Positions 8,247 to 15,249 of a stretch of DNA of 24,216 nucleotides are shown here, piece by piece. Every line of letters starts with the position of its first letter. Positions within the stretch are counted from its first letter, which is position 1. This DNA comes from DASVEG01 sp035540495 (GTDB lineage Bacteria > Actinomycetota > Acidimicrobiia > Acidimicrobiales > CADCTF01). A program made the position numbers and the translations under genes. The stretch spans positions 1-24,216 of the forward strand of contig DATLGL010000054.1 of assembly GCA_035540495.1 (NCBI GenBank), written 5' to 3'. The notes below the pieces were generated by a model. It worked only from the letters and a program-made list of their open reading frames with translations, was not told where the DNA came from and did no database searches.

Positions 8247-11200
8247 AGCTCGATCCCGATGCCGCGGTCTATGCCTCGGTCGATGGACCGTTCGAGGGCA
8301 AGGCGGTCGAGTCGTTCTGCTATCTCGAGGCTGTGGACGGCTGTGTTCCATTCCCGATACTGGGCGCCGTCGACGGGTGGCTGGCGTAGGTCGTCAGGCG
8401 CGACGCTCCACTGTTCGCGGTAGGCCTCGACCCGACCGGCAAGCGTGGCCCAGCGCTGCCGTTCGGGCTCGGTGTCGGGGACGGGCCCGACCAGGTCAAC
8501 GAGGCGTTGGGGTGGGTTGAGGAGGGAGGCGAGTCCGAGCGCGTCACGCCGGGCCTTCACCTGCTGGGCGAGGTCGTCGCGGTAGGCGAACAGGTCGGCG
8601 TGGTCGTCGAGCCACTGGTCGCGTTGTGCTCGTGCGGCCTCCAGCTCGGCGGCCCGGTCGTCCAGGTCGCGGACGGTCCGCCGGAGGTCGCGCCCGGCGC
8701 GGGTGAGCCGGCTCGGCTGGTGGCGTTCAAGGTAGGTGCGGCGGGCGGCGAGGCGGGCGAGTTCGGGTTCGGGGTTGTCGGGTGTCTCTCGTTGGATCTG
8801 CGCGTCGAGGCTGGCGAGTTTCGGGGCGAGGACGGCGAGGGATTCGCTGGCGGCGAGGGTGTCGCGCAGCGCGGCGAGCGCGGCCTGCTCCGCGCTGCGG
8901 CGGCTGATGGCGGCGGCCAGCACGTCGGTCGGGTCCCTCGGCGGGTCGTGGTGGTCGTGGTCGACGGCGTCGACGCACACCAGGGCGGTGTTGTCGTGTC
9001 GTCCCCGGGTCATGGCCACGTACAGGCCCTCGGCGGTGGTGGTCTCGTCGACGACGGCGACGGCGCGGTCGACGGTCAGCCCTTGGGCCTTGTGGGTGGT
9101 GAGGGCGTAGGCGAGGTGGACGTGGTCGGCGACGTAGTCGGCGGGGAGCGTGGTGCGGCCGTGTCCGTCGAGGTGGGACACGGCGAGCGATCCGTCGGCG
9201 TGGCGGGCGGTGATGGCCCAGCGGTCGCCGTTGCGCACCCACCGCCCGCTCGTGGTGGTGAGGGTGCGGTCGTTGCGGAGGGTGACGATCTGGTCGCCGA
9301 CGCCAACAATGTGGCCTGCCGCGCGCACGCCGCCGGCTTCGACGTCGCCGGCGGCGACACGGGCTTGGCGGATGGTGTCGCAGATGGCGGACACGGTGGG
9401 GTTGTCCGCCGCGGTGATGACGATCGACTCGCCAGCGGCGCGCGCACGGAGCCACGCGGTCGCGGCGGTGTCGACGACGCCGAGGCGGTCGCTCGCCACC
9501 ACGCGTCCGTGTTCTTCGTACACGGCGGCGACACCGGGGTCCCTGGCGCGAAGACGCAGGCTGGCCGCGGCCTCCCATGCGGCGCTGAACCGGCGCACCC
9601 CGCCGAGCTCGACCGCGTGCGCTTCGGCCAGGTGGCGGAACAGACCGCCGGCCTCGATGGCACCGAGCTGGGCGTGGTCGCCGACGAGGACGAGCTTGCC
9701 GCCCGCCCGGTCGACGAGCTGCGCGAGGCGGGCGAGATCGCCGGTCGCCACCATCCCGGCCTCGTCGACCAGGACCACCTCGCCCGGTCGCAGCCGCCAC
9801 GGGCTGTGCGGGTCGGCCGCTCGGTCGTTTTCGAACAAGAACTTGGCGATCGTCTCCGCGGGCACTTGGGCTTCTTGAGACAGCACGCCGGCTGCGACTG
9901 CCGACACGGCCAAGCCACGCACCGGGATGCCGCTGTCCTGCCAGGCGGCAGCGGCGGCGCGCATGGCCCGCGACTTGCCGGTGCCGGCCGGGCCGACCAC
10001 GCAGGCGACCGTGTCGCCGTGCTCGGTCACGGCCCGGACAACCTCGGCTTGGTCGTCGTCGAGGTCGTGGTCGCGCACCGCTCGTTCCACAGCGTCCGGC
10101 TCGGCGATAGCGCGCCCCGCGTTGCGCCCGCAATCGGCGAGGTCGACGACGCGCTGCTCGACCTCGAGAGTGGCGAGGGTGGTGTAGCGGGTGTTGTCGT
10201 GACGGTCGAACACCGACTGGCCGTCGCGGCGGAGGAGCTCGGCCGGTGGCGACGGCTCCGGTGGCCGCAGCCCGATCACGGCCGTGTGGGCGAGCACGCG
10301 ATCGGTGGTGGCTTCGATCCAGGCGCGGGTGTCCTCAGCACTGCCCGCGCCGGTGGGCGCGCGACGGGCGGCCTCGCGCGTCACATCGGCGCGCCGCCAC
10401 GTCGAGCGGTCCCTGGCCAGCTGGGCGACGATCTCCTCGACCACCGCGTCGCGTTCCAACGTGACCGCACGCGGGTGGCGGTCGACCGTGTCGCCGATCC
10501 AGGACACCGGCGCCAGTCCCACGGCGACGGCCTCGCGCTGCCAGCGGTCGTGCAGGCCCTCGGTCGTCTCGCCGTGGTGGTCCTTGGCGTCGCGGGTGTC
10601 GAGCACCGCCCGCTCGAACGCCCGCCGCCGCTCCGCCGGTGTCAGGTGGCGCTCGAGGCTCGCCTCAAGCTCGGCGATCCGCTCGGCCGCTCTCGCCTCG
10701 ACGGAGGCGCGGCGCTGGGCGAACAAGCGGCGGAGCGCCGGTGGCACGCCGACGATCTCGGCCTGGCCGTTGCGGTCCACCGCCGCCCACTCCACACCCA
10801 GGCGCATGGTGAGCTCGGCCCGCAGCGCGGCTTGGTAGACCATGCCCGCGGGCTTGAGCTGGCGGTGCAAGGCCCGGCTGTCGAGGGCGCGCCACACCCC
10901 GTCGTCGCAGCGCACCCGGCCAGACACCAACACGTGGGTGTGCAGCTGCGGATCACCCGCCCGGGAGGTCCGATGGACGAACGCGGCGGCGAGGAAGCCG
11001 TGGGTGTCGACCTGGCGCACACCGGCCTTGCCGGTGCGGGAGAACGCGGCGTGCTCCTCGAGGTAGCGCAACGCGGCGGTGACCGCGGCGTCGTGCGCGT
11101 CGCGCACCTCCATGCCGACGTCGCCGCCACCGACGGCCCACAGGACACTCACTGACTTGGGCGCGGAGAACGTGAGGTCCCATCCAGTCACCACGTCCCG

Positions 11201-11440
11201 CCACGGGCCCACCCGGTAGGACGCGCCGAGGGAGTCCCCGGTGCGGGGGTGGCGGCCTTCGAACAGTCGAGCCAGTTCCTCGGCCTCGACCTCGCCGCGC
11301 AGGCGCTCGTGGGCGGAGCCTGCACCCACCCACACGCCCTTGGCCTCGCCGCGGCCGGCGTAGTAGTCCTCGATACCCTTGGCCACCTCGTCCGTGTAGT
11401 AGGACACGGCGGCCGGGGTGACCTTGCCCCTGCTCAACAC
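8243..11440 (-). CDS. MobF-family conjugative relaxase with RecD-like helicase (TraA/TrwC type)
   Basis: 1065 residues from a GTG at 11440. It would nick plasmid or element DNA at oriT, stay bound to the 5' end and unwind the strand for transfer. Relaxase domain, residues 1-300: tyrosine pairs Y14/Y15 and Y26/Y27, and the metal-binding histidines H156, H167 and H169, with the spacing of the TrwC triad. Helicase domain, about 455-830: Walker A GPAGTGKS (483-490), Walker B VLVDEAG (556-562), the motif LVGDHAQLGAIEAGG, and late motifs TTHKAQGLTVDRA and YVAMTRGRHDN. The C-terminal 200 residues are charged and helical. The length is normal for actinobacterial MobF proteins. It is the last intact gene of an operon with the two small regulators at 11535-12321. 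The spacer upstream holds the oriT candidate. No coupling ATPase is visible nearby. Confidence 0.93.
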   Translation of the reverse strand: MLSRGKVTPAAVSYYTDEVAKGIEDYYAGRGEAKGVWVGAGSAHERLRGEVEAEELARLFEGRHPRTGDSLGASYRVGPWRDVVTGWDLTFSAPKSVSVLWAVGGGDVGMEVRDAHDAAVTAALRYLEEHAAFSRTGKAGVRQVDTHGFLAAAFVHRTSRAGDPQLHTHVLVSGRVRCDDGVWRALDSRALHRQLKPAGMVYQAALRAELTMRLGVEWAAVDRNGQAEIVGVPPALRRLFAQRRASVEARAAERIAELEASLERHLTPAERRRAFERAVLDTRDAKDHHGETTEGLHDRWQREAVAVGLAPVSWIGDTVDRHPRAVTLERDAVVEEIVAQLARDRSTWRRADVTREAARRAPTGAGSAEDTRAWIEATTDRVLAHTAVIGLRPPEPSPPAELLRRDGQSVFDRHDNTRYTTLATLEVEQRVVDLADCGRNAGRAIAEPDAVERAVRDHDLDDDQAEVVRAVTEHGDTVACVVGPAGTGKSRAMRAAAAAWQDSGIPVRGLAVSAVAAGVLSQEAQVPAETIAKFLFENDRAADPHSPWRLRPGEVVLVDEAGMVATGDLARLAQLVDRAGGKLVLVGDHAQLGAIEAGGLFRHLAEAHAVELGGVRRFSAAWEAAASLRLRARDPGVAAVYEEHGRVVASDRLGVVDTAATAWLRARAAGESIVITAADNPTVSAICDTIRQARVAAGDVEAGGVRAAGHIVGVGDQIVTLRNDRTLTTTSGRWVRNGDRWAITARHADGSLAVSHLDGHGRTTLPADYVADHVHLAYALTTHKAQGLTVDRAVAVVDETTTAEGLYVAMTRGRHDNTALVCVDAVDHDHHDPPRDPTDVLAAAISRRSAEQAALAALRDTLAASESLAVLAPKLASLDAQIQRETPDNPEPELARLAARRTYLERHQPSRLTRAGRDLRRTVRDLDDRAAELEAARAQRDQWLDDHADLFAYRDDLAQQVKARRDALGLASLLNPPQRLVDLVGPVPDTEPERQRWATLAGRVEAYREQWSVAPDDLRQPPVDGAQYREWNTAVHSLEIAERLDRLALERSIDRGIDRGIGIEL

Positions 11441-11450
11441 GCTCGTTGAC

Positions 11451-11506
11451 CACCGGCGAGGTAGTCACCGGCGCCAGCCGGTGAGAGCACGGCACCGCAG
11501 GGTGCC
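11451..11506. other. Candidate origin of transfer (oriT): two adjacent hairpins
   Basis: In the 94-bp gap upstream of the relaxase are two perfect inverted repeats. TCACCGGC-GCCA-GCCGGTGA spans 11465-11484 (8-bp stem) and GGCACC-GCAG-GGTGCC spans 11491-11506 (6-bp stem). CACCGGCG is also directly repeated at 11451-11458 and 11466-11473. Neither stem is followed by a T-run on either strand, which argues against intrinsic terminators. Hairpins beside a relaxase gene are typical of oriT. The nic site cannot be assigned by eye. Confidence 0.5.
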
Positions 11507-11534
11507 AATGTGTGAGCCGTCCGTCCGCGCGCGC

Positions 11535-12089
11535 TCATCCGGCGTCCTCGGCCTCGCGGTCTCCGGCGTCCTCGGCCTCGCAGTTTCCGGCGTCCGCGTT
11601 CCTCGCGTCCGCGGTCTCGCGGTTTCCGGCGTCCGGGGTCCTCGCGTCCGCGGGCTCGCGGTTGCCCGCGTCGCCGGCGCGCGAGTTCAGCGCGTCGGCG
11701 TCGAACAGCGACGGCTGCGAGAACCCGGCCCTCCCTGCGCGCACCGACTGCGGCGGCCGGCGACGGCCGGGTTCCGGTGCCGCGCTGGAGGTAGCACCGC
11801 CCGGGGGGATCGCGCAGGGCTGCGCGCGCAGTTCGTACGCGGCCGATCCGAACCGGCCGCGTTCGCCGCGCTCAACCGGAAGCGACGCGATCAGGTCCGC
11901 TGTTGCGAGTCGCCGCAGGGCGCGGGCTGCGGTGTCCTTGCTCACACCGAGGTTCGCGGCCAAGGCGCGGACGTTGCTGCGTACGACGCGACGGCCGGCG
12001 GCCTCCTGCTCGGCGTCCTCGGCGAGGTCCTCGAGCGCGCACCACGCCACCGGCCCCAGCCGGCGGCGCAGCTCGCGTCGCTCGCTCAC
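11535..12089 (-). CDS. Winged-helix/HTH regulator with repeat-rich C-terminal tail
   Basis: 184 residues from a GTG at 12089, one base after the stop of the xis-like gene, so translation is probably coupled. Residues about 35-75 form a winged-helix DNA-binding domain: NVRALAANLGVSKDTAARAL is the helix-turn-helix, followed by LIASLPVERGERGRFGSAAY as a likely wing. Residues about 76-140 are Pro/Ala/Arg-rich with SQPSLFD. The last 45 residues are degenerate repeats of DAGNRE-type units. Its place between xis and the relaxase suggests control of excision or transfer, or a replication-related role as seen for small genes in actinobacterial integrative elements. No specific family name is justified. 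Confidence 0.8.
   Translation of the reverse strand: MSERRELRRRLGPVAWCALEDLAEDAEQEAAGRRVVRSNVRALAANLGVSKDTAARALRRLATADLIASLPVERGERGRFGSAAYELRAQPCAIPPGGATSSAAPEPGRRRPPQSVRAGRAGFSQPSLFDADALNSRAGDAGNREPADARTPDAGNRETADARNADAGNCEAEDAGDREAEDAG
11538..11672. repeat. In-frame tandem repeat encoding DAGNRE-type units
   Basis: The 3' end of the regulator gene holds two 39-bp units, then two 24-bp units and a partial one. They encode DAGNREPADARTP, DAGNRETADARNA, DAGNCEAE, DAGDREAE and DAG. All unit lengths are multiples of three, so copy-number changes would keep the frame. Confidence 0.75.
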
Positions 12090-12090
12090 C

Positions 12091-12321
12091 TCACTGACCG
12101 GACGCGGCCGGCAGATCCTCGAGCAGCCGCCGCAACGCGGCGCGGGGGACGCGCAAGCTGCGGCCGAGCGTCACCACCGGCAGGCCCGCGCGGCCGTTCG
12201 ATGCTCGATACTGGCGCGCCAGCTCGTAGGCGGCGCCCCGACCGATACGCAACACCGCCGCGGCCTCCTCAACCGTCAACACCTCAGGCAGGTCATCCAA
12301 CGACGGTGTCGCAGCGCTCAC
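12091..12321 (-). CDS. Excisionase-like helix-turn-helix DNA-binding protein
   Basis: 76 residues from the GTG at 12321. This start is preferred because GGGGAG (12331-12336) lies 9 nt upstream; an ATG at 12342 sits almost on the predicted transcription start. The motif order LTVEEAAAVLRIGRGAAYEL, then a basic loop, then LPVVTLGRSLRVPRAALRRLL is that of the MerR-like excisionase (helix_turn_helix_17) family, covering nearly the full length. Known: such proteins bend attachment-site DNA and bias integrase toward excision. It heads the minus-strand operon running through the winged-helix regulator to the relaxase, divergent from XRE and integrase. This arrangement lets opposing regulators control excision and maintenance. 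Confidence 0.85.
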   Translation of the reverse strand: MSAATPSLDDLPEVLTVEEAAAVLRIGRGAAYELARQYRASNGRAGLPVVTLGRSLRVPRAALRRLLEDLPAASGQ

Positions 12322-12352
12322 GACTTTCAGCTCCCCACGCATGGCCGGACGG

Positions 12353-12381
12353 AAGTTACGCCCTTGCAATTCGTTCGTCAA
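12353..12381 (-). promoter_or_regulatory. Promoter of the xis-regulator-relaxase operon
   Basis: On the minus strand TTGACG (12376-12381) and TAACTT (12353-12358) are separated by exactly 17 nt, a good sigma-70-type match. The expected transcript would start near 12346, about 25 nt before the GTG at 12321. Confidence 0.6.
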
Positions 12382-12395
12382 CTGATAGATTGGGA

Positions 12396-12405
12396 GTCCG
12401 TGGAC
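12396..12405. promoter_or_regulatory. Candidate operator between divergent promoters
   Basis: GTCCGTGGAC is a near-palindrome (GTCC/GGAC arms) between the two facing-away -35 boxes (12376-12381 and 12409-12414). It is a plausible site for the adjacent XRE regulator. This is position-based inference only. Confidence 0.25.
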
Positions 12406-12408
12406 ACG

Positions 12409-12435
12409 TTGACACTGGACGGCACCAGGTAGGAC
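12409..12435 (+). promoter_or_regulatory. Possible promoter of the XRE-integrase operon
   Basis: TTGACA (12409-12414) matches the -35 consensus. The best downstream match is TAGGAC (12430-12435), giving a short 15-nt spacer. It lies about 30 bp before the ATG at 12465. The weak -10 and short spacing may make it dependent on a regulator. Confidence 0.35.
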
Positions 12436-12464
12436 TCGAAGGCACGAGGACGCACGCAAAAGAA

Positions 12465-13127
12465 ATGCGCAAGAGCAAGCCCCAGAACGCAACCAACGGC
12501 GACACCGGCGCCGACTTCTTCGGCCTCACCCCCAACCAAGTGGTCGCCTACAACCTCACCCAGGCCCGCGAGTGGAAGGGCTGGACCCAGGACCAGCTCG
12601 CCGAAGCACTCGAGCCCTACCTCGGCAAGCGATGGTCCAAAGCCTCGGTCAGCCAGGCCGAGCGCTCCGTCGTCGGCCGATTCATCCGCCAGTTCACCGC
12701 GGACGAGATCGTGGCGTTCGCCCGCGCCCTCGACCTGCCGCTCGGCTGGTTCTTCATGCCACCACCACCGTGGGCCGATCGTGCGACACCGCTCAACCTC
12801 TCAACCCCAGACAAGAAGAAGTTCGGCGCCGCGCTCGCCGAGCTCGTCGACCTCGTCTTCGGAGACGAACACGGCCAAGCCCTCCTCCAACTCCGCCTCC
12901 GCGCCTTCCTGGACCAGCTCGGCACCAGCGGGCCCCTGTCGCACAAACAGCACGCGGTCCAACAACTCGTCAGCGCGAAAGTCGACGCACTCGTCGAACA
13001 CGCACTCGGCGACCTCGAGACCTGGCAGACGCAACTGCGAGCCCTCGCCAGCCACCTCGAAGACCTGCAAGCGCAGGCTCGACGCGAGATCGCCGAGATC
13101 CGCCCCGCGAAGGGAGAACCCGAATGA
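12465..13127 (+). CDS. XRE-family helix-turn-helix regulator
   Basis: 220 residues from the ATG at 12465. The open frame extends upstream, but that part covers promoter DNA and divergent genes. Residues about 24-95 are an XRE/Cro-CI-type domain: LTQAREWKGWTQDQLAEALE, a recognition helix around KRWSKASVSQAER, then IVAFARALDLPLGWFF. The C-terminal 100 residues are helical, with many Leu and Gln (possible coiled coil). Its stop overlaps the integrase start by 4 bp (ATGA, 13124-13127), so the two are co-translated. Known: regulators of this type often keep integrative elements quiescent. Inferred: it controls the divergent promoter region 12353-12435 and couples integrase supply to its own level. 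Confidence 0.85.
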   Translation: MRKSKPQNATNGDTGADFFGLTPNQVVAYNLTQAREWKGWTQDQLAEALEPYLGKRWSKASVSQAERSVVGRFIRQFTADEIVAFARALDLPLGWFFMPPPPWADRATPLNLSTPDKKKFGAALAELVDLVFGDEHGQALLQLRLRAFLDQLGTSGPLSHKQHAVQQLVSAKVDALVEHALGDLETWQTQLRALASHLEDLQAQARREIAEIRPAKGEPE

Positions 13128-14476
13128 CCACCGCGTCACCCCGCCGCGACCCGAATACCGGTACGTGGTGGTTCGTCGTTGATCTACCGCCGGGACCAAG
13201 CGGGCGCCGCCGCCAAGCGAAGCGCCGTGGCTTCCCTACGAAGAAGGCGGCACAGGAGGCGCTCGACGGCATCCGCGTTGCCGCACGGAAGGGCGGCTAC
13301 GTCCCGCCAGCGAGACAACGGCTCGGCGAGTTCCTCGTCGACGACTGGCTGCCCGCCGTTCGTCAGCGGCTCGACGTCGACACCTGGCGATCGTACGAAC
13401 GGAACATTCGCGTTCACGTGGTCGCTCGCATCGGCGGGGTTCCTCTGCAGTCGGTGGACGGTGCGCTGCTCAATCGTCTCTATGCCGACCTACTCGACGA
13501 GGGCCGCGTGGTCAGGGTCACCGCGCCCAAGTACTCCGAGCCGCTCCGGGAGCGTGCGTGCGAGTTGCGCAACCACGGCAGCTCTCTCGCGGAAACTGCC
13601 CAGCATTTGCGTCGGGAGTACCCGGACGAAGCCGCGTCATTGACCAAAGACGCCGTTGCCGCGATGCTTCGTCGGCTGGCCGAGCCCGTTCGTCCGGCCA
13701 CGCCCGGACTGAAGCCGAGGACCGTGCGCTATATCCACACGATCCTTCATTCCGCGCTCAAGGATGCGGTGCGATGGAACCGGGTCGAGGGAAATGCCGC
13801 CGACCGCGCCGATCCACCGTCGCCGAAGGCATCGAAGTCGCCCGAGATGAAGGTGTGGACTCACGATCACCTAGCGGCCTTCCTCGAGATGATGGAGGGC
13901 GACCGATACCGTCCACCACTGCTCTTCCTCGCCACAACCGGCTGTCGTCGAGGCGAAGCACTCGGCCTGCGATGGACTGACGTCGACCTCGAACGGGCGG
14001 TCGTGTCGATCCGACAGCAGCTCACCGAGTCAGGCTTCAAGCCGCGCACCAAGACGGACAAGCCACGGGTCATCGAGCTCGACTCCGAGACCGTCGCGGC
14101 GCTGCGATCCTGGCGCGCCGAACAAGCGCGCGAGCGGCTGCTGCTCGGCGACGGCTACCACGATCACGGCCTCGTCTTCTGCCTGGCCGACGGCCGGCCC
14201 TACAACCCGGAGCACTTCTCTCGCGAGTTCGACCGCCGCCTCGCACGACGACCCTTCGTGACCGTGCTGCCGAAGATCCGTCTACACGACCTTCGGCACA
14301 CCTGGGCAACCCTGGCGCTCGTCGCCGGCGTTGACGTGAAGATCGTGTCGGAGCGTCTCGGGCACTCATCTCCACTAATCACTTGGCAGACGTATCAGCA
14401 TGTGATCGTCGGCATGCAGACCGACGCCGCCGAGCGCGTCGCTGCGTTGATCTTCAAGCGGCCAGCTACGTCCTGA
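13124..14476 (+). CDS. int: Tyrosine site-specific integrase with an extra HTH-like insert
   Basis: 450 residues from the ATG at 13124, overlapping the XRE stop. The N-terminal arm-type DNA-binding region spans about 10-60, starting DPNTGTWWFVVD and continuing KRRGFPTKKAAQEAL. The core-binding domain runs about 65-220, and the catalytic domain about 240-440 with R275 (TTGCRRGEALGLRW), lysines near 310-313, H388 and R391 (LHDLRHTW), H414 (RLGHSS) and the nucleophile Y424 (TYQHV). All catalytic positions are present, so the enzyme should be active. Residues about 134-190 are an unusual insert resembling a resolvase-type HTH. Known: such integrases recombine an element with a tRNA 3' end. The tRNA-Leu at 16996-17083 is the nearest target, with an IS481 copy lying between. 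Confidence 0.95.
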   Translation: MTTASPRRDPNTGTWWFVVDLPPGPSGRRRQAKRRGFPTKKAAQEALDGIRVAARKGGYVPPARQRLGEFLVDDWLPAVRQRLDVDTWRSYERNIRVHVVARIGGVPLQSVDGALLNRLYADLLDEGRVVRVTAPKYSEPLRERACELRNHGSSLAETAQHLRREYPDEAASLTKDAVAAMLRRLAEPVRPATPGLKPRTVRYIHTILHSALKDAVRWNRVEGNAADRADPPSPKASKSPEMKVWTHDHLAAFLEMMEGDRYRPPLLFLATTGCRRGEALGLRWTDVDLERAVVSIRQQLTESGFKPRTKTDKPRVIELDSETVAALRSWRAEQARERLLLGDGYHDHGLVFCLADGRPYNPEHFSREFDRRLARRPFVTVLPKIRLHDLRHTWATLALVAGVDVKIVSERLGHSSPLITWQTYQHVIVGMQTDAAERVAALIFKRPATS

Positions 14477-14511
14477 CGCACTTCCGCCCCGAGCGTTAGG
14501 TTCCGACCGCG

Positions 14512-14727
14512 ATGACTGGCTCCGCCGAACAAGAACGCGCCAAGGCCATCGCCCAGGTGGAACCACACGGCTGGACTCCGGCACGCACAACCAAGCGCGG
14601 CTACGTCATCATGAGGTGCTCGTGCGGCCAGCACCAGGAGACGCTCCACAAGACCCCGTCCCTGCCCGGCCACTTCGCCCGCAAGGCAGCCCACATGATC
14701 GCTACGTGCTCGACACAGGTACCCTGA
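14512..14727 (+). CDS. Small HicA-like protein, possible toxin of a two-gene module
   Basis: 71 residues from the ATG at 14512, 35 bp after the integrase. A helix (AEQERAKAIAQVEPHGW) is followed by strands and the segment MRCSCGQHQETLHKTPS, with a Cys-x-Cys-Gly-x-His core. The order, an N-terminal helix ending in Gly-Trp, a basic hairpin and a conserved His, recalls HicA double-stranded-RNA-binding-fold toxins, but the CxCGxH element is not standard HicA and could bind metal. It ends 5 bp before the next gene, as in toxin-antitoxin pairs. Resemblance is by pattern only; family membership is not certain. Confidence 0.65.
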   Translation: MTGSAEQERAKAIAQVEPHGWTPARTTKRGYVIMRCSCGQHQETLHKTPSLPGHFARKAAHMIATCSTQVP

Positions 14728-14732
14728 TAGCG

Positions 14733-15056
14733 ATGTTCCTCGTCGAGATGGACGTGCGCCTCGGGTTCGCCAGCCGGCCGATGACCGACGACGAGATCAC
14801 GGACCTCATCGAGAGGCTCGTCGATGAACTCGACCGCCTCCCCGTCGAGCCCTCTGTCGGCACTGCGCGCGCCGGTGACGGGGTCGACATGACCGTCGGC
14901 GTCGTGGTCGACGACGACCACGAGACGTCGGCCCTTCGGCATGGTGCCGCGATCATCCGCACCGCCCTCGAGGCCGTGGGGATCGAGACCGCACGACTGT
15001 CCTTTCCGGGAGTCGACACTCGCGGCGCCGGCGTACGCGCGCTGCAGCTGACGTAA
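14733..15056 (+). CDS. Small protein of unknown function, partner of the HicA-like gene
   Basis: 107 residues from the ATG at 14733; the open frame extends upstream over the HicA-like gene. I do not recognise the family. The visible pattern is MDVRLGFASRPMTDDEITDL, then VDMTVGVVVDD and ALRHGAAIIRTALEAVGIET: alternating strands and helices that could form a ferredoxin-like fold. It is acidic, with many Asp and Glu. It lies 5 bp after a small basic protein inside an integrative element, so an antitoxin or regulatory role is possible but unproved. Confidence 0.6.
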   Translation: MFLVEMDVRLGFASRPMTDDEITDLIERLVDELDRLPVEPSVGTARAGDGVDMTVGVVVDDDHETSALRHGAAIIRTALEAVGIETARLSFPGVDTRGAGVRALQLT

Positions 15057-15067
15057 CCGATCACGCG

Positions 15068-15144
15068 CTGTCAGCACGGCGCAAGCCCCGCCAAGTGATT
15101 GGCGACTTCCCGGCGAACCCGGCCAACGCGCGAGAGGCTGACAG
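15068..15144. repeat. Separated 8-bp inverted repeat in noncoding DNA
   Basis: CTGTCAGC (15068-15075) and GCTGACAG (15137-15144) are exact complements 61 nt apart, in the noncoding stretch between the small gene pair and the IS. Nothing else is recognisable in 15057-15170. It may be part of the attachment region, where integrase arm sites are expected. Confidence 0.35.
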
Positions 15145-15170
15145 TGGGGCATTCTGGCGGCGTCGGGGCG

Positions 15171-15185
15171 GCGGGCATCGGGCGA
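15171..15185. repeat. Target-site duplication, left copy
   Basis: GCGGGCATCGGGCGA is identical to 16891-16905. The two copies flank the TGT...ACA-bounded insertion sequence exactly. IS481-family elements are known to make duplications of up to about 15 bp. Confidence 0.85.
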
Positions 15186-15193
15186 TGTCAAGA

Positions 15194-15237
15194 CCCGGTA
15201 CCCGGGCGACAGAACGTTTCCGGTACCTGGGTGAGCA
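15194..15237. repeat. Left-end IS subterminal repeats, two copies
   Basis: 19-bp units at 15194-15212 (CCCGGTACCCGGGCGACAG) and 15219-15237 (TCCGGTACCTGGGTGAGCA). They match, in inverted orientation, four units at the other end and are probable transposase-binding sites. Confidence 0.75.
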
Positions 15238-15249
15238 CTTTGATGGTGG

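Noticed and set aside
8507..11155. Long plus-strand open frame (882 codons)
   Set aside because: It is antisense to the clearly recognised MobF relaxase and arises from high GC at third positions; no motif is visible.
11465..11506. Hairpins as intrinsic terminators of the winged-helix gene
   Set aside because: No T-run follows on either strand, and the relaxase just downstream appears to be in the same operon.
11535..11672. CRISPR-like array
   Set aside because: The repeats are degenerate, contiguous, codon-phased and coding; there are no unique spacers and no cas genes in the window.
12572..13123. Upstream extension of the integrase frame
   Set aside because: It overlaps the XRE gene in another frame and is Arg/Pro-rich nonsense; the ATG at 13124 gives the normal integrase N-terminus.
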